A stretch of 64,000 nt of DNA from Symsagittifera roscoffensis (taxonomy: Eukaryota; Xenacoelomorpha; Acoela; Convolutidae), in contig NC_087063.1 of the NCBI RefSeq assembly GCF_963678635.1, positions 81,889,574 through 81,953,573 of the forward strand, in the 5' to 3' direction. Below the pieces are notes generated by a model. It had not been told where the DNA came from, did not search any database, and saw only the letters and a program-made list of their open reading frames with translations. Shown piece after piece: positions 33,801 to 44,377 of the stretch; within the stretch, counting starts at the first letter, position 1, and each line of letters begins with the position of its first letter. A program made the translations under genes and the position numbers.

Positions 33801-35550
33801 TCTTTTTTTAAGTCGCACCTTCAGTCTTTTCTTGAGTCGCGCTGCCAGTCTTTTCTTAAGTCGCGCCGTCAGTATTTTCTTAAGTCGCGCCATCAGTCTT
33901 TTTTGAAATCGCGCAGTCAGTCTTTTCTTAAGTCGCGCCGTCAGTCTTTTCTTAAGTCGCGCCCCTTAAGTCTTTTCTTATGTCTCGCCGTCAGTCTTTT
34001 CTTTGGTCGCGCCGTCAGTGTTTTCTTAATTTGCGCCATCAGTCTTTTTTATGTCTTGCCGCTTCAGTCTTTCCTTAAGTCGCGCCCCTTAAGTCTTTTC
34101 TTATGTCTCGCCGTCAGTCTTCTCTTAAGTCGCGCCATCAGTCTTTTTTAAGGTCGAGCCGTCAATCTTTTTTTAAGTCGCACCTTCAGTCTTTTCTTAA
34201 GTCGCGCTGTCAGTCTTTTCTCAAGTCCGCCGTCAGTCTTTTCTTAAGTCACGCCGTCAATCTTTTTTTAAGTCGCGCCGTCAGTCTTTTCTGAAGTCGC
34301 GCAATCAGTCTTTTCTTAAGTCTTGCCGCTTCAGTCTTTCCTTAAGTCGCGCCGCTTAAGTCTTTTCTTATGACGCAGCGTCAGTCTTTTCTTTGGTCGC
34401 GCCGTCAGTGTTTTCTTAATTCGCGCCATCAGTCTTTTCTTAAGTCTTGCCGCTTCAGTCTTTCCTTAAGTCGCGCACCTTAAGTCTTTTCTTATGTCTC
34501 GCTTTCAGTCTTTTCTTAAGTCGCGCCATCAGTCTTTTCTAAGGTCGAGCCGTCAATCTTTTTTTAAGTCGCACCTTCAGTCTTTTCTTAAGTCGCGCTG
34601 TCAGTCTTTTCTTAAGTCGCGCCGTCAGTCTTTTCTTAAGTCGCGCCGTCAGTCTTTTTTGAAATCGCGCATTCAGTCTTTTCTTAAGTCGCGCCGTCAG
34701 TCTTTTCTTAAGTCGCGCCGTTAATTTTTTCCTAGGTCGCACCGTCAGTCTTTGCTTAAGTCGTGCCGTCAGTCTGTTCTTACTTCGCGCCGCTGAAGTC
34801 TTTTCTTAAGTCGCGCTGCTTAATTCTTTTGTTAAGTCGCGCCGTCAGTCTTTTTTGAAGTCGCACGGTTTGTGTTATTACTTAGGTCGTGTCGTCAGTC
34901 TTTTCTTAATTGGCGCCGCTAAAGTCTTTTCTTGAGTCGCGCTGCTTAATTCTTTTCTTAAGTCGCGCCGTCCATTTTTCTTAGGTCGCGCCGCCTAAAT
35001 TTTTTCTCAAGTCCGCCGTCAGTCTTTTCTTAAATCACGCTGTCAGTCTTTTCTTAAGTCGCGCCGTCAGTCTTTTCTTAAGTCGCGCCGTCAGTCTTTT
35101 CTGAAGTCGCGCAATCAGTCTTTTCTTAAGTCGCGCCGTCAGTCTTTTCTTAAGTCGCGCCGTTAATTTTTTCCTAGGTCGCACCGTCAGTCTTTGCTTA
35201 AGTCGTGCCGTCAGTCTGTTCTTACTTCGCGCCGCTGAAGTCTTTTCTTAAGTCGCGCTGCTTAATTCTTTTGTTAAGTCGCGCCGTCAGTCTTTTTTGA
35301 AGTCGCACGGTTTGTGTTATTACTTAGGTCGTGTCGTCAGTCTTTTCTTAATTGGCGCCGCTAAAATCTTTTCTTGAGTCGCGCTGCTTAATTCTTTTCT
35401 TAAGTCGCGCCGTCCATTTTTCTTAGGTCGCGCCGCCTAAATTTTTTCTCAAGTCCGCCGTCAGTCTTTTCTTAAATCACGCTGTCAGTCTTTTCTTAAG
35501 TCGCGCCGTCAGTCTTTTCTTAAGTCGCGCCGTCAGTCTTTTCTGAAGTC
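30880..35550. repeat. Larger nested satellite duplications (~1.6 and ~2.2 kb)
   Basis: The marker unit with GGTTTGTGTTATTACTTAGG occurs near 31090, 32690, 34865 and 35310, and its neighbours are copied with it. The offset between the first two is about 1595 bp and between the second and third about 2184 bp; the last pair is about 445 bp apart. A related marker with GTGTTATAACATAGG occurs near 31710 and 33305. The block therefore grew by stepwise segmental duplication, not by uniform monomer turnover. Confidence 0.75.
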
Positions 35551-35657
35551 GCGCAATCAGTCTTTGCTTAAGTCGCGCCTTCAGTCGTTTTTGAAGTCGA
35601 ACCGCTTGTGTTATTACTTCGGTCGCGCCGTCAGTCTTCCCTTAAGTCGCGCCAATC

Positions 35658-38424
35658 ATGTCTTCCGACATCGGTGTTTTTCGAAAACTGGAGGAAAGTT
35701 GGCTAATTTTGATTTTAGTTCATCTGGGACAACTAAATTGCCATGAACATAACCAAAAAGAAATCATCTTTTTATTTTACCTAGAAGGGAGTCTGTAGAA
35801 ATAGGTTTTTTTTAGGAAAAGTTAGTTTTGACGTGTTTTATGATCTTGTTGTCGGTTTTGAAACTTTCCCACCACTCACACTCCCATATTTCTTCATCTT
35901 TCTTTTGTTTCATTTTTATGTAATCCCGTCTCACATCAGCTATCTCGCTCTTCCCATTTCCTCATTCAATAGCCTGGTCTGTTAACGAGGGACGAGCTTC
36001 TTGATAAGAACAGAAATGGTAGTAAAACCTCTTTGCTTCGAACACTGTCTTACAGTGATCGCAATAATTGTCCACATTGAGAGGGTCAATTTTCTTCTGT
36101 TTTCCAGATGTCAAAAAACTCTAAATTTTGCATTCTTCCTGATAGAGAGACATCACCATATTCTCAAAGTTTCGAGATCGGTTATGTCTAGCATTAAACT
36201 TCTGCATAACGGTTTCAAACTCCCATCTCGTGTACAGTCTTGTTGTATTATCTTGACACATTGATAAAGGGTGAAGCTGGCTTGCATCATTTCCAACTAT
36301 CAGTTGATATCACTTCGGGGAATTTGTGATTAATTTTTCATCAATAACGGCTTTTCGAGAGAAAACAATCGAAGGTACAACGGTTATTTCTTCTCGAATG
36401 AGTTTTTTCACACAAATCTTCATCACTTTCGCAAAATGAATAAAAATTGTAATTTGTAGATTTGTTGTGACGTTTGTTTGCTGGATTTGGAAGATTACAT
36501 CGAAGATTTAACATATCTATTCCCTTTTTCGATAAAACTGAATCATTTTTTGCATTGCTTCCAGGAATGGAAGAACATCCTTGTTATTGTACCACTGCAA
36601 AAAGTCTCTGATTATAATCAGTCCGTTTTTCTTCCACGTCTCTTGCAAGTAATTGTAATTGTGCAAACCAGATGGAGTGCTTGTTGTTCGTCAAACCCAC
36701 TCTTTCTCAGCTATTCATAATTCATAATCGATGAAATCCTTGACTAGAGGATTGTTGTTTCTAAATTTACTGAATACGGCTTCATAGGGTGGCAATTAGG
36801 GAAAATCAAGTTTTTGTGGGTTATCAAACCACTCATAGGGAAAAAATATTTTCGTTTCGCTAGCTTTATGGTCTTTGAGAAAGGAGTCCAGAGCAGTTGC
36901 CCCACCCAAAAACTTCATTATAATGAGAAACTGTACATCTCCAAAGTTGAAGGATATGAAATCGTTTGATTTCTTGATGACTGATGCTTCTTGTTCTTTA
37001 TAGCGAATAAAATAGGGAGTTGGGTAGGATTTGATCAAACTCAAATCATATCTACCTCTATTAAATCCAAAAAGAGGTGAGGTATTTACATATCTCTCCA
37101 TATGTTGTTTCAAACCGATGAGTTGATTTTTTTGAAATTGCAAGAATTGCTTTGACATATCTGCTTCTTCCAAATATTCAATGCATTCGTCTTCGTACTC
37201 AAATTGGTTACTTGAATAGTTTTTTCCGCGTTCGTTTAGTTGATCAAAAATCTTTTTCATTCATTCATTGACAGCTACTTCAACATTTTGGAAGTTTTTA
37301 CTCATCTCTAGCTTATTTTACTCAGCCAACAGGTCAAGGTTGGGTAAAACATCAATAATTAAGTTCTGTGGATCCTTGTTGTACAAAATTTTTTTGGTGA
37401 TCTTTCAATAGGTCTGCTAATTCTCATCTTTAGCTTATTTTGTTCAACCAACAGCTCGAAGTTGGTTTCAAAATCGATTATCAAGTTCCGTGGATCCTTG
37501 TTGTACAAAAAGATGAGTTCATCAATCATCATATTCGATGATATAGAGACTGAAATTGGAATATGATTTCCGATCCAGGTAGTAGTTTGCGTCTCTTTTA
37601 GTTCTTCTGTAGGAACACAAATCGACTCAAAATCTAAAACTGCTAGATTATTGAAAAGCTTGTCATGTTCAGAAACTGGAAGACTGAATTCTTCAAGTTT
37701 TTCAAACAAGGTTTGGCGAAGCTCATATACGCGTTCTTTGAGAAAATATGTCTCACTCGATCCTAGCATTTCAAGAGATGCTGATTGAAGCTGTCTGATT
37801 TGTGGAAAAATTTGCCAGAGCTAGGGCATAGAAAGCTCTTGAAGAAACTATCTATATCATTTGTATGAAGAATATCATTGTTAAATCTCAGTAGTTTAAC
37901 TGTTTTATCAAATCTTCCAATACTTCGCCGAGCTAGTTTTCCTACCAATTCTCCTTCCCGGATATCAAAATCATATCTAAAGATGTTTCTTTGCATAATT
38001 TCCTCGACAACAGGTATGTCTTTAAAGGAAACTCCACGAAAATTATTACAATCATGACCTGATTTTGATACAAATTCAGTAAACTAAAAATGTGAGAGTC
38101 GAGATCTTTGTGTCCAATCATTAACCTTGCCAATGCGCGGAAAAGACATAAATGATCTTTGTATGATTCCTCGTTATTATTAGATAAAAGACAGTTCACT
38201 TGCAAATGCCGTTGTAAGGGTTTGGGTAAGACAGAGTCCGGATATCCCATTGGAAAGTTTTTCAGCAAAGTCGCAAAAATTTTTACATTTGTGATCAACT
38301 TGAATCTCCATTTTGTGTTCTGGCGTTCTTGGGTACATTTTTCCACAATATCATAATTTTCTAATTTTTCTTGGATTGTTATCAAGTCCACTTTCGTACA
38401 CAGTAAGTGGAATCTTTCAAACAA
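35658..38424 (-). pseudogene. Protein-primed DNA polymerase B, C-terminally truncated
   Basis: Read on the minus strand from 38424. The N-terminal part (38424-37942) includes HLCLFRALARLMIGH, typical of Maverick polymerases. A C-x?-C/H-x-x-H-like FCPSSGKFFHKSDSFNQHLLKC-type finger lies near 37770-37850. The exonuclease domain has LDFES (Exo I) near 37605-37635, and further on FGFNRGRYDLSLIKSY and FGDVQFLIIMKFLGGA (36796-37260). The next recognisable piece is RDFLQWYNNKDVLPFLEAMQ (about 36540-36640). Motif A survives as DASQLHP (Asp codon 36286-36288), where DxxxLYP is expected. The frame then runs in pieces to the satellite at 35657 and stops there; the palm motifs B and C (DTD) are missing. 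At least eight frameshifts or stops. It replicates Maverick DNA using a protein primer. Confidence 0.85.
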
Positions 38425-38500
38425 ACTGTTGTTTTCATGGGCGTAGAATTATCGATATTCACCAGTATCAATGTTTTGAAGAACGATCCCCAGAGCAATA

Positions 38501-39109
38501 TTGATTTTAGCGGCAGAATTGAGCTTGTTGAAGACTTCTTCAAGTTTCTCGTTGATTATTTTACTATCTAACTTGGATATTTGGAAGTTAAATCTCCCAT
38601 TTTCCTTCTTCGTATCCACCAGAAAAAAATTACAAATGTGGAAAAATGTTCTGTTTACTCTGTACCTGAACTCAACCTCATACTCAAAATGATCTTCTCA
38701 GTGCAAAACAGCAACCTTATGTATACTGTAGAATTTTCGCCTGATCTAGTACAAATCCAAGCGCGAGAAACAGTGTCTGAAGTTTTTTTTGGCACGAATG
38801 GACATCTCAATCTGAGTCTGGCACTTGGTGGTGGTGATGTGAAGGGATTTCAACGTACATCAAATGACTCAAATTCCCATGACTGAGAACCATTTTGGAG
38901 AAATGAAAATGTTGGAGGAAACGGCTAAGCTCGTAGGAATGAACCAACCCGACGATCCTGACTCTAGGTATGTGGCTCAACCAGTCGACAATTTCCTCCT
39001 TTCTTGTGAAGAGGAATCTATGGAGAAACCAATTACCATGGAAGAGGACGAGGGGTTCGAAAGAAGCATTGAGTATCAAAGCTATAAACTTACTGCTGAC
39101 AAGAAATGA
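38501..39109 (+). pseudogene. Unknown Maverick-region gene, copy 1 of a duplication
   Basis: Overlapping frames run from 38501 to 39109. Key segments are IFSVQNSNLMYTVEFSPD, VQIQARETVSE, then after a frame change MTENHFGEMKMLEETAKLVG, QPVDNFLL and KPITMEEDEGFE, ending SYKLTADKK. It is a diverged copy of 39968-40490. It starts only about 80 bp from the divergent polymerase gene, so a shared bidirectional promoter region between them is likely. No family recognised. The acidic MEEDEG motif and the pairing of two such genes are the only handles. Confidence 0.45.
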
Positions 39110-40366
39110 TTTTATATTTCTTTTAGAAATTTTCAAGTTAACAAAAATTGTATGATAGTATTTCAAAGACTGTTTTGATTCCCTACCCGATTAACAAATT
39201 TGTCAAAACTCCCCGGCAAATTTTTTTATTCCTCCAGTTCTTTAAAGATTTTCAAAGTTCAAAATCTTGCATGATCAGGTATGAAATAATGTTTCCAGAT
39301 ATTTGCTTTGAAAAATTCATCAATTTCGAGCTATCTTCTCAAATTTATATCAAAACCAAAGAACTTGACTATCTACTCAAAAATCAGCCTTTTCCAATTG
39401 ATTACATACAAAAAGTTACAGATGAGAAAAATAACTTGACGAAAAAAATTGCAGAGATGCAGCTTTTTTTAAATTTCTCTTTCTTCTGTTTTTTTTATCG
39501 GAATTATTTCTTATTTTTACAGCAAACAACTTTTGTTCACTCATTTTTGCGATTGCTTTTGTGTATACATGTACTTATTTGGAAGATTTAAGTCCTCAAA
39601 AGGTAAACCTTTGTCTGATTTGATACAATAATTAGAACAAAATGAACATTTTGTGATCGGAAACGACAATGTGTAAAAAGTACCTAAAACGGAACTTTGT
39701 TTCCAATTGGACACGACTTTGTTATAAGAAATACATAAAAGGATGATAATATCTTATCGGCCACGACTACAATCCAAATAAGAAAAATAAAATCTGACTG
39801 GTTAAACCCACACATCTAACTGAAGGTACCCCTCTCTGATAACTGAAAATCTTTTTTTTTTCAGCTTAACTACCGTCAAATACCTCCTCTCTCAGCTCTA
39901 AATTTTTAACTTTCACTTAACTACCGTCAGCATTTTTTCTCTCAAGTGTAAATCAATTGGTCTTTTTATTCTGTATCTGAATTCAACTCATTGCTCAAAA
40001 TGATCTTCTCAGTGCAAAACAACGACTTCATGTATTCTATAGAACTTTCGCCTGATATAGTACAAATCCAAGTGCGAGAAACAGTGTCTGGAGTTTTTTT
40101 GACACGAATAGGCATCCCAATCCAAATCTGGCACATGCGAAAGGATTTCAACGAACATCATATGACTCAAAACTACCTATGACAGAGAACCAACTTGGAG
40201 AAATGCAAAAGATGGAGGAAGTGGCTGATCATGTGGCAATGAAATATCCGGACACTCCTGACTCTATATATGTGGCTCAACCGGTCGAAGATTTCCTCTT
40301 TCCTTGGGAAGAGGGATCTGTGGAGAACCCAATTACCATGGAAGAAGATGAGGGGTTCTCTGAGCT
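38655..40366 (+). repeat. Direct duplication of a ~410-bp coding segment
   Basis: 38655-39072 and 39968-40366 share CTCAAAATGATCTTCTCAGT, GTACAAATCCAAG(C/T)GCGAGAAA, GATTTCAACG, TATGTGGCTCAACC and CCAATTACCATGGAAGA, in order and with similar spacing, offset about 1310 bp and roughly 80% identical. The 0.9 kb between them is unrelated and carries another frame (39148-39591). Confidence 0.8.
39148..39591 (+). CDS. Unknown ORF between duplicated segments
   Basis: 147 codons. The first two thirds look like globular protein (LFLQFFKDFQSSKSCMIRYE, CFEKFINFELSSQIYIKTKE, PIDYIQKVTDEKNNLTKK), while the last 45 codons are hydrophobic low-complexity encoded by T-rich sequence and are probably not original coding. 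The first codon is not a clear ATG, so it may be an internal or 3' piece of the preceding gene. I recognise no domain. Confidence 0.35.
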   Translation: MYDSISKTVLIPYPINKFVKTPRQIFLFLQFFKDFQSSKSCMIRYEIMFPDICFEKFINFELSSQIYIKTKELDYLLKNQPFPIDYIQKVTDEKNNLTKKIAEMQLFLNFSFFCFFYRNYFLFLQQTTFVHSFLRLLLCIHVLIWKI

Positions 40367-40490
40367 GAGGACTCAAGTCAGCAAACGACCAAGACAACCA
40401 CCGACGATGGAGGCGAGACCAACTTTGCGCTCAATTAAGAACATTCAAAATTTTGAGATCTCAGCTGCTCGACAAATCTTTGGTTTTTAA
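40179..40490 (+). CDS. Unknown Maverick-region gene, copy 2
   Basis: 103 codons from ATG at 40179: MTENQLGEMQKMEEVADHVA, QPVEDFLFPWEEGSVE, NPITMEEDEGFSELRTQV, then a basic tail SKRPRQPPTMEARPT and ...ISAARQIFGF. It is the better preserved relative of the frame at 38864-39109. Upstream, another frame (39991-40182) carries the IFSVQNNDFMYSIELSPD part and ends in a TAG-containing junction, so the full gene seems split by a frameshift at about 40180. Acidic middle, basic end. Function unknown. Confidence 0.45.
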   Translation: MTENQLGEMQKMEEVADHVAMKYPDTPDSIYVAQPVEDFLFPWEEGSVENPITMEEDEGFSELRTQVSKRPRQPPTMEARPTLRSIKNIQNFEISAARQIFGF

Positions 40491-41164
40491 ATAATTTGGT
40501 TGATGTCTTGTGTTTTTAATTTTAATTTCTATGACCTCTGTCATTAAATTTGCTGAGAAACTTTGTTAAACACCAAATTGAACTTGCAATTGGTAAATAA
40601 AGATGGCAAAAAATTTAATTCAATTTAACATCTTGTAAAAATCTTCACAACAGTTTTTGCAAACTTGTCAAAAACTTTGCAATAATTTTTGAACTGTGCA
40701 AAAATTTTTATAATATTCTGTGCACGTTTGTTTAAAAACACCACAGAAAATCTCGCAAATTCAGAAAAAATTCATGAAAAGCTTTCGCATTTTAAAGAAA
40801 ATTGTAACAAAATTTTCTTGCACTGTTGAAAGTTATTATTTATTAAGATTTTTTTTTTCAAATTTGATCAATAGAAAATTGAATTTTAGCCTGTTTGTTG
40901 ATCAGAGACAACAGAAAAATAATGTATTAAAATAGGGAAAAGCATCAATAATGAAAAAATTTCCTACATTAAAACTTTGTATTTTTTTTGCATATGCATA
41001 TGAAAAGGAGTTAAAATTTGCTTCTTGTGGAAAAAAATTGAATACAAAAAGTTAAAATTTGCACACTTGTTAAAAATTGCAAATTCCTTCATTGAAAAAA
41101 AAATTAATTTGAAATAAAATCGTTTTGACATGATTTTTATAAACAAATATTTAATTATTAACAG
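40491..41164. other. AT-rich interval, no gene seen
   Basis: Very AT-rich with repeated CAAAAATTTTT/AAAATTTGC-like words and poly-A/T runs. Short frames on both strands (for example 40720-40935) have low-complexity composition and I cannot support them. Confidence 0.6.
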
Positions 41165-41440
41165 ATCAATTGATACGCTCACTGTTTACAGAACCATAAC
41201 CATCAATAAAACGATCAACCATTTTCAACAAATCAGACTCATACTTTGAGTTTTGAATTTTTTGAATCCTTTCCGTAAAAGCTGATCGAATATTCTGAGT
41301 TGACGCAAGCTTTTGAGCAGAACTGAGATAAGTCTCTCGAATTTTTTTCGCGTCAGGCGTTTCTTTGCAATACTGGGTAATTTTTCCGGTGTTTTATACT
41401 TCAAGTTGTGTTCAACTGCACAATTCACTGATTGAAAACT
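41165..41440 (-). pseudogene. Unknown small basic protein, frameshifted
   Basis: On the minus strand a frame opens at about 41428 with CAVEHNLKYKTPEKLPSIAK, then KRLTRKKFERLISVLLKSLR and FDQLLRKGFKKFK; after a frame change near 41250 it continues SKYESDLLKMVDRFIDGYGS and VNSERIN to a stop at about 41165. Mixed charged/amphipathic composition makes it look like genuine coding sequence of about 85-90 residues. Orientation is the same as the polymerase. Not recognised. Confidence 0.4.
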
Positions 41441-42599
41441 TCACCTCTTGATGAAATAATATTGGAATAAAATCTGTATTTGTATAAAGTGTTATTACAG
41501 TCAACAATTTGGTAAGTGAAATTATATTTCTCTAAAAATTGCTAATTCTGATTGAGCGATGATCCGATTAATACTAAGTAAAATTTGTAATTTCCAACTT
41601 GGCAGATGATGAATAGTTAAATACACAGTAGTCTTGGGTGACAATGAATGTTTCATAAAAGCTTTCTGAGGCAGAGATGAAAAGAGATTTTGCATTGTAA
41701 TCCGAATAAAAAGTGGGATATGCTTAACACATAGCAGATGCCATCAACAATTATTTGTTGAAAATGATTTCTATCTACATTGAATTGCTTATATAGTAGT
41801 TCTCGCAACTACGCAATGTCCATAATTGGATCATTACTTAATCACTATTCCATATAAGATAAATTGTTAATTAATTGCTAAAGAAATATGAATCGGTTTA
41901 AGTCGAAAAATCCCAGCAAGTCTATCATGCTGAAAAAGAAAGAGAAAGTATATCAGCAATACTGATTACTGTTTTTCCCAATGCTGAAAAACATGGACTC
42001 GTTTCTCTATTGGAACTTATTCTGACAAAGACTCAACCATGGAGCACGAACTTGCGAATTGTCATTCGGTGTATGACATAGCAACATACAAGAAAAGAAG
42101 AGTATGTGTCACAATCAAGAAGTGTACAGTGTGAACTAGTCACCCTACATTCAGATTCGACTCTTCACTGCAAAGGAGAACGAAGTCTTGAAGCAAGTTG
42201 CCTATGTCAACTGTACTTTGAACAATTTCAAAGAACTCGCCCAAATCTTGGAAGACTTTATTTTTGTTGAGAACTGCAAGGTTGAATAATTTTGTTGAGT
42301 GATGTTATTATATTCATGTAGTTCAAATATTCATCTTCTTGAATCATTTTTAAAATTTCTTTGAATTGAGCAGTATGAGTTGGAAGATTGGTTTTTCCAG
42401 AAATCTTGTTATAAAGCTTCAAAATAAATTGGGATTTTTTTAAAGTCATCCTACAAGAAAAATCCCATAAATTTTTGCTAACAGTTTTGCAATCTCAAAC
42501 CTTACCAAAATTGCAAGATTTGAAAACAAATTTACAAATTTTTCAATTTGAGTGGACTTTGCTCTAGTTCTCGGTCAGAGATAAAAAAAAACAGATCTT
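41441..42599. other. Mostly uninterpretable interval with protein-like scraps
   Basis: No sustained gene. Protein-like pieces include a 28-codon plus-strand frame from ATG 41888, a plus-strand stretch near 41970-42060 reading HGLVSLLELILTKTQPWSTN, and a 63-codon minus-strand frame at 42258-42449 (FILKLYNKISGKTNLPTH, QEDEYLNYMNIITSLNKI). They could be relics of additional Maverick genes, but I cannot name them. Confidence 0.4.
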
Positions 42600-43070
42600 A
42601 TAGAAGATCGTATAAAAGGAAGCGCTTGAAAAAACAACCCGAAATTTCAGTTGGAAAAAAAGGACTATAAAAAACTGGTTGATTTTATCCCCTCAATTTT
42701 GTCCTATGTAAAAACATTCAAAAAAACTTTTATCATTAATGACGGATTCACTGTAGAAAACGTACGTTCAGAAATTGATTGAAATTCTCAGAACTTTTGA
42801 TTTCATTAAGCACGACTTTTCATCAAACACAAAAAGAAAAGTTACTTTTTTGTACCTCTATTGTTTTGGACCCAAACACAAATTTGAAAGAGATGGACCA
42901 AAAATTCCTTTTTGGAGGTTTAATTGGATACGGAAATTCCTCTACGGAATATTTGTTTTGCAAATAAAAAAATTTTCAGAATTCATGCAATTTTACATGA
43001 TGCAGCTGGATCTGGGAAGTCTATTGCGCATAATGGCCTGGTTATTGTAATGTTTAACCCAAATTTCCTA
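42600..43070 (+). pseudogene. Possible remnant of packaging ATPase
   Basis: Fragmentary plus-strand coding: KKLVDFIPSILSYVKTFKKT near 42670, then pieces in changing frames, ending in SGKSIAHNGLVIVMFNP at about 43012-43062. The last segment resembles the conserved 'hydrophobic strand + F-x-N-P' element of Maverick FtsK/HerA-type genome packaging ATPases, and Mavericks are expected to carry this gene near the integrase. No convincing Walker A lies at the right distance, so the call is weak. Confidence 0.28.
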
Positions 43071-43201
43071 GTTCTTGTTTTCTTGGTCACGTGACTGGAT
43101 TGCTCTTCTGTTTATATATTAAAATTTTTGCTTCAACAGTATATGCATTGTCCGATTGTTAGTCATTTTAACCAAAATTTTCAGTGAGGACAGTTAACAT
43201 C

Positions 43202-43648
43202 ATGTGTCTAGTTGTTTTGGATATTGAGTGTATTGAAGATAAAATAGTGAAAGAGTTAGGAGTTTATAAAAATGGACAAACTGTGGGATTTTCCTTTTCT
43301 TCCTCCCAAAAAGCTCAAAGCAACATCTCAGTTTGCTTGGTGTACAAAGCATCTTCAAAGAAACAATTGGAGTAGTGGTTATGAAAACTGAGCTTGAAAA
43401 AATATTGTAAAAAATAAAAGCTCCAGAAACGGTGTTTTTTTGCAAAAGTTTATGAAAAATGTAACATTCTGTCAGAAATTTTGAAAACAAAACTTACAAA
43501 TTTGGATGACTACGCATGCCCAAAAATTCAAAATTTGATTTTCAAAGATGAAGGATATGATTGGAGGTGTAGCAACTGCCCATTTGTTCATGAAAAAACT
43601 CTTGAAAAGCATTTGCAGAAAGAAAATCATTTGCTTAGGAAACTTTGA
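43202..43648 (+). pseudogene. DxE-motif protein with C-terminal zinc finger, broken
   Basis: ATG at 43202 gives MCLVVLDIECIEDKIVKELG; the LDIEC (D-x-E) strand resembles the first motif of DEDD 3'-5' exonucleases, and KNGQTVGFSF follows. Frame changes near 43310 and several stops interrupt the middle. The end, about 43500-43648, reads LTNLDDYACPKIQNLIFKDE, then WRCSNCPFVHEKTLEKHLQK, a C2-H2-type finger. I believe this is one gene of about 150 codons that recurs in Mavericks, but the nuclease assignment is inference from one motif. Confidence 0.45.
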
Positions 43649-43757
43649 CTCGATGTTTTTTTAACAAATTTTAAATTATATAAATCAACTTTGTAATATC
43701 TTGTATTTTTCAAAATTAAATATTAATCATTAATACTTTTTTTATTCCAAAGTTGAG

Positions 43758-43898
43758 ATGGGTGATGAAAATGACAAGCAATTAAAAATAGAAATTTTTG
43801 TTTTTGATGAGGAGAAAAACTTTCCTTCAGTTCCTCAGCGAAAGTGTGGTAAACTTAATTCGAGGCGAACAAAAAGGATCTCTGAAAAGGAGATGTAG
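43758..43898 (+). CDS. Small charged ORF, unknown
   Basis: 46 codons from ATG 43758 (MGDENDKQLKIEIFVFDEEK) to TAG 43896: acidic N-terminal half, basic C-terminal half (KLNSRRTKRISEKEM). It lies upstream of a further decayed stretch (about 43900-44260) that includes SVVNARLKTINNKHLIDFF and LELDYVSQ. It may be the start of a longer gene preceding integrase. Weak support. Confidence 0.25.
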   Translation: MGDENDKQLKIEIFVFDEEKNFPSVPQRKCGKLNSRRTKRISEKEM

Positions 43899-44377
43899 TA
43901 AAATATCCAAGAGAAAGATCAGAACTCACCCGAAAAGAAATTTCACTGCATAAAGGAGAATTATTTTACGCTCGCCTAAAGGCTTACAACTAATATCTCT
44001 TATCACTCTTTTTGTCATTAAACAATTGACATAGCACAGATCCGTTTGTTCTAATTCCTTACTCAATTTATCAAGCACAAAGTACACTTCCAATAAAACT
44101 AAAAAAGGAATAAAAGCAAGAAAAGAGGATATTCTACCAATAGATTTTGATTCTTTTTACAGTGTTGTAAATGCGAGGTTGAAGACGATTAACAATAAGC
44201 ATCTTATTGATTTCTTTTGAATTCTCCTAGAATTAGACTACGTCAGTCAGAAAATATCATATTAGATAACCGCAAAACAAAAAAATCTATTGTAGACTTT
44301 GTGTGTGCACTAAAACGAAAAAACATTGACTTTCCAGATATTTACTTCACCAGTTTGGAAGCAGATTCCATCTAAAA

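Larger units (their letters stand above)
26707..35657. repeat. 24-bp satellite array, right block
   Basis: Continuation of the same 24-bp satellite, interrupted only by the LTR element. It contains characteristic variant units such as AAGGTCGAGCCGTCAATC, TATGTCTCGCCGTCAG and GCACGGTTTGTGTTATTACTTAGG that mark duplicated segments. It ends abruptly at about 35657, where DNA polymerase B coding sequence (minus strand) begins. Long frames on either strand are repeat artefacts. Confidence 0.95.

Noticed and set aside
26707-35550. Long frames such as 28866-29279 and 33738-34151
   Set aside because: Same satellite artefact; frames switch at each indel.
36001-36720. Plus-strand frames of 80-87 codons
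   Set aside because: Shadows of the minus-strand DNA polymerase B sequence.
42960-43062. Walker A motif from AAGSGKS
   Set aside because: GSGKS lacks the Gly five residues upstream required for a P-loop; only the following strand resembles a packaging ATPase, so I gave that call low confidence.
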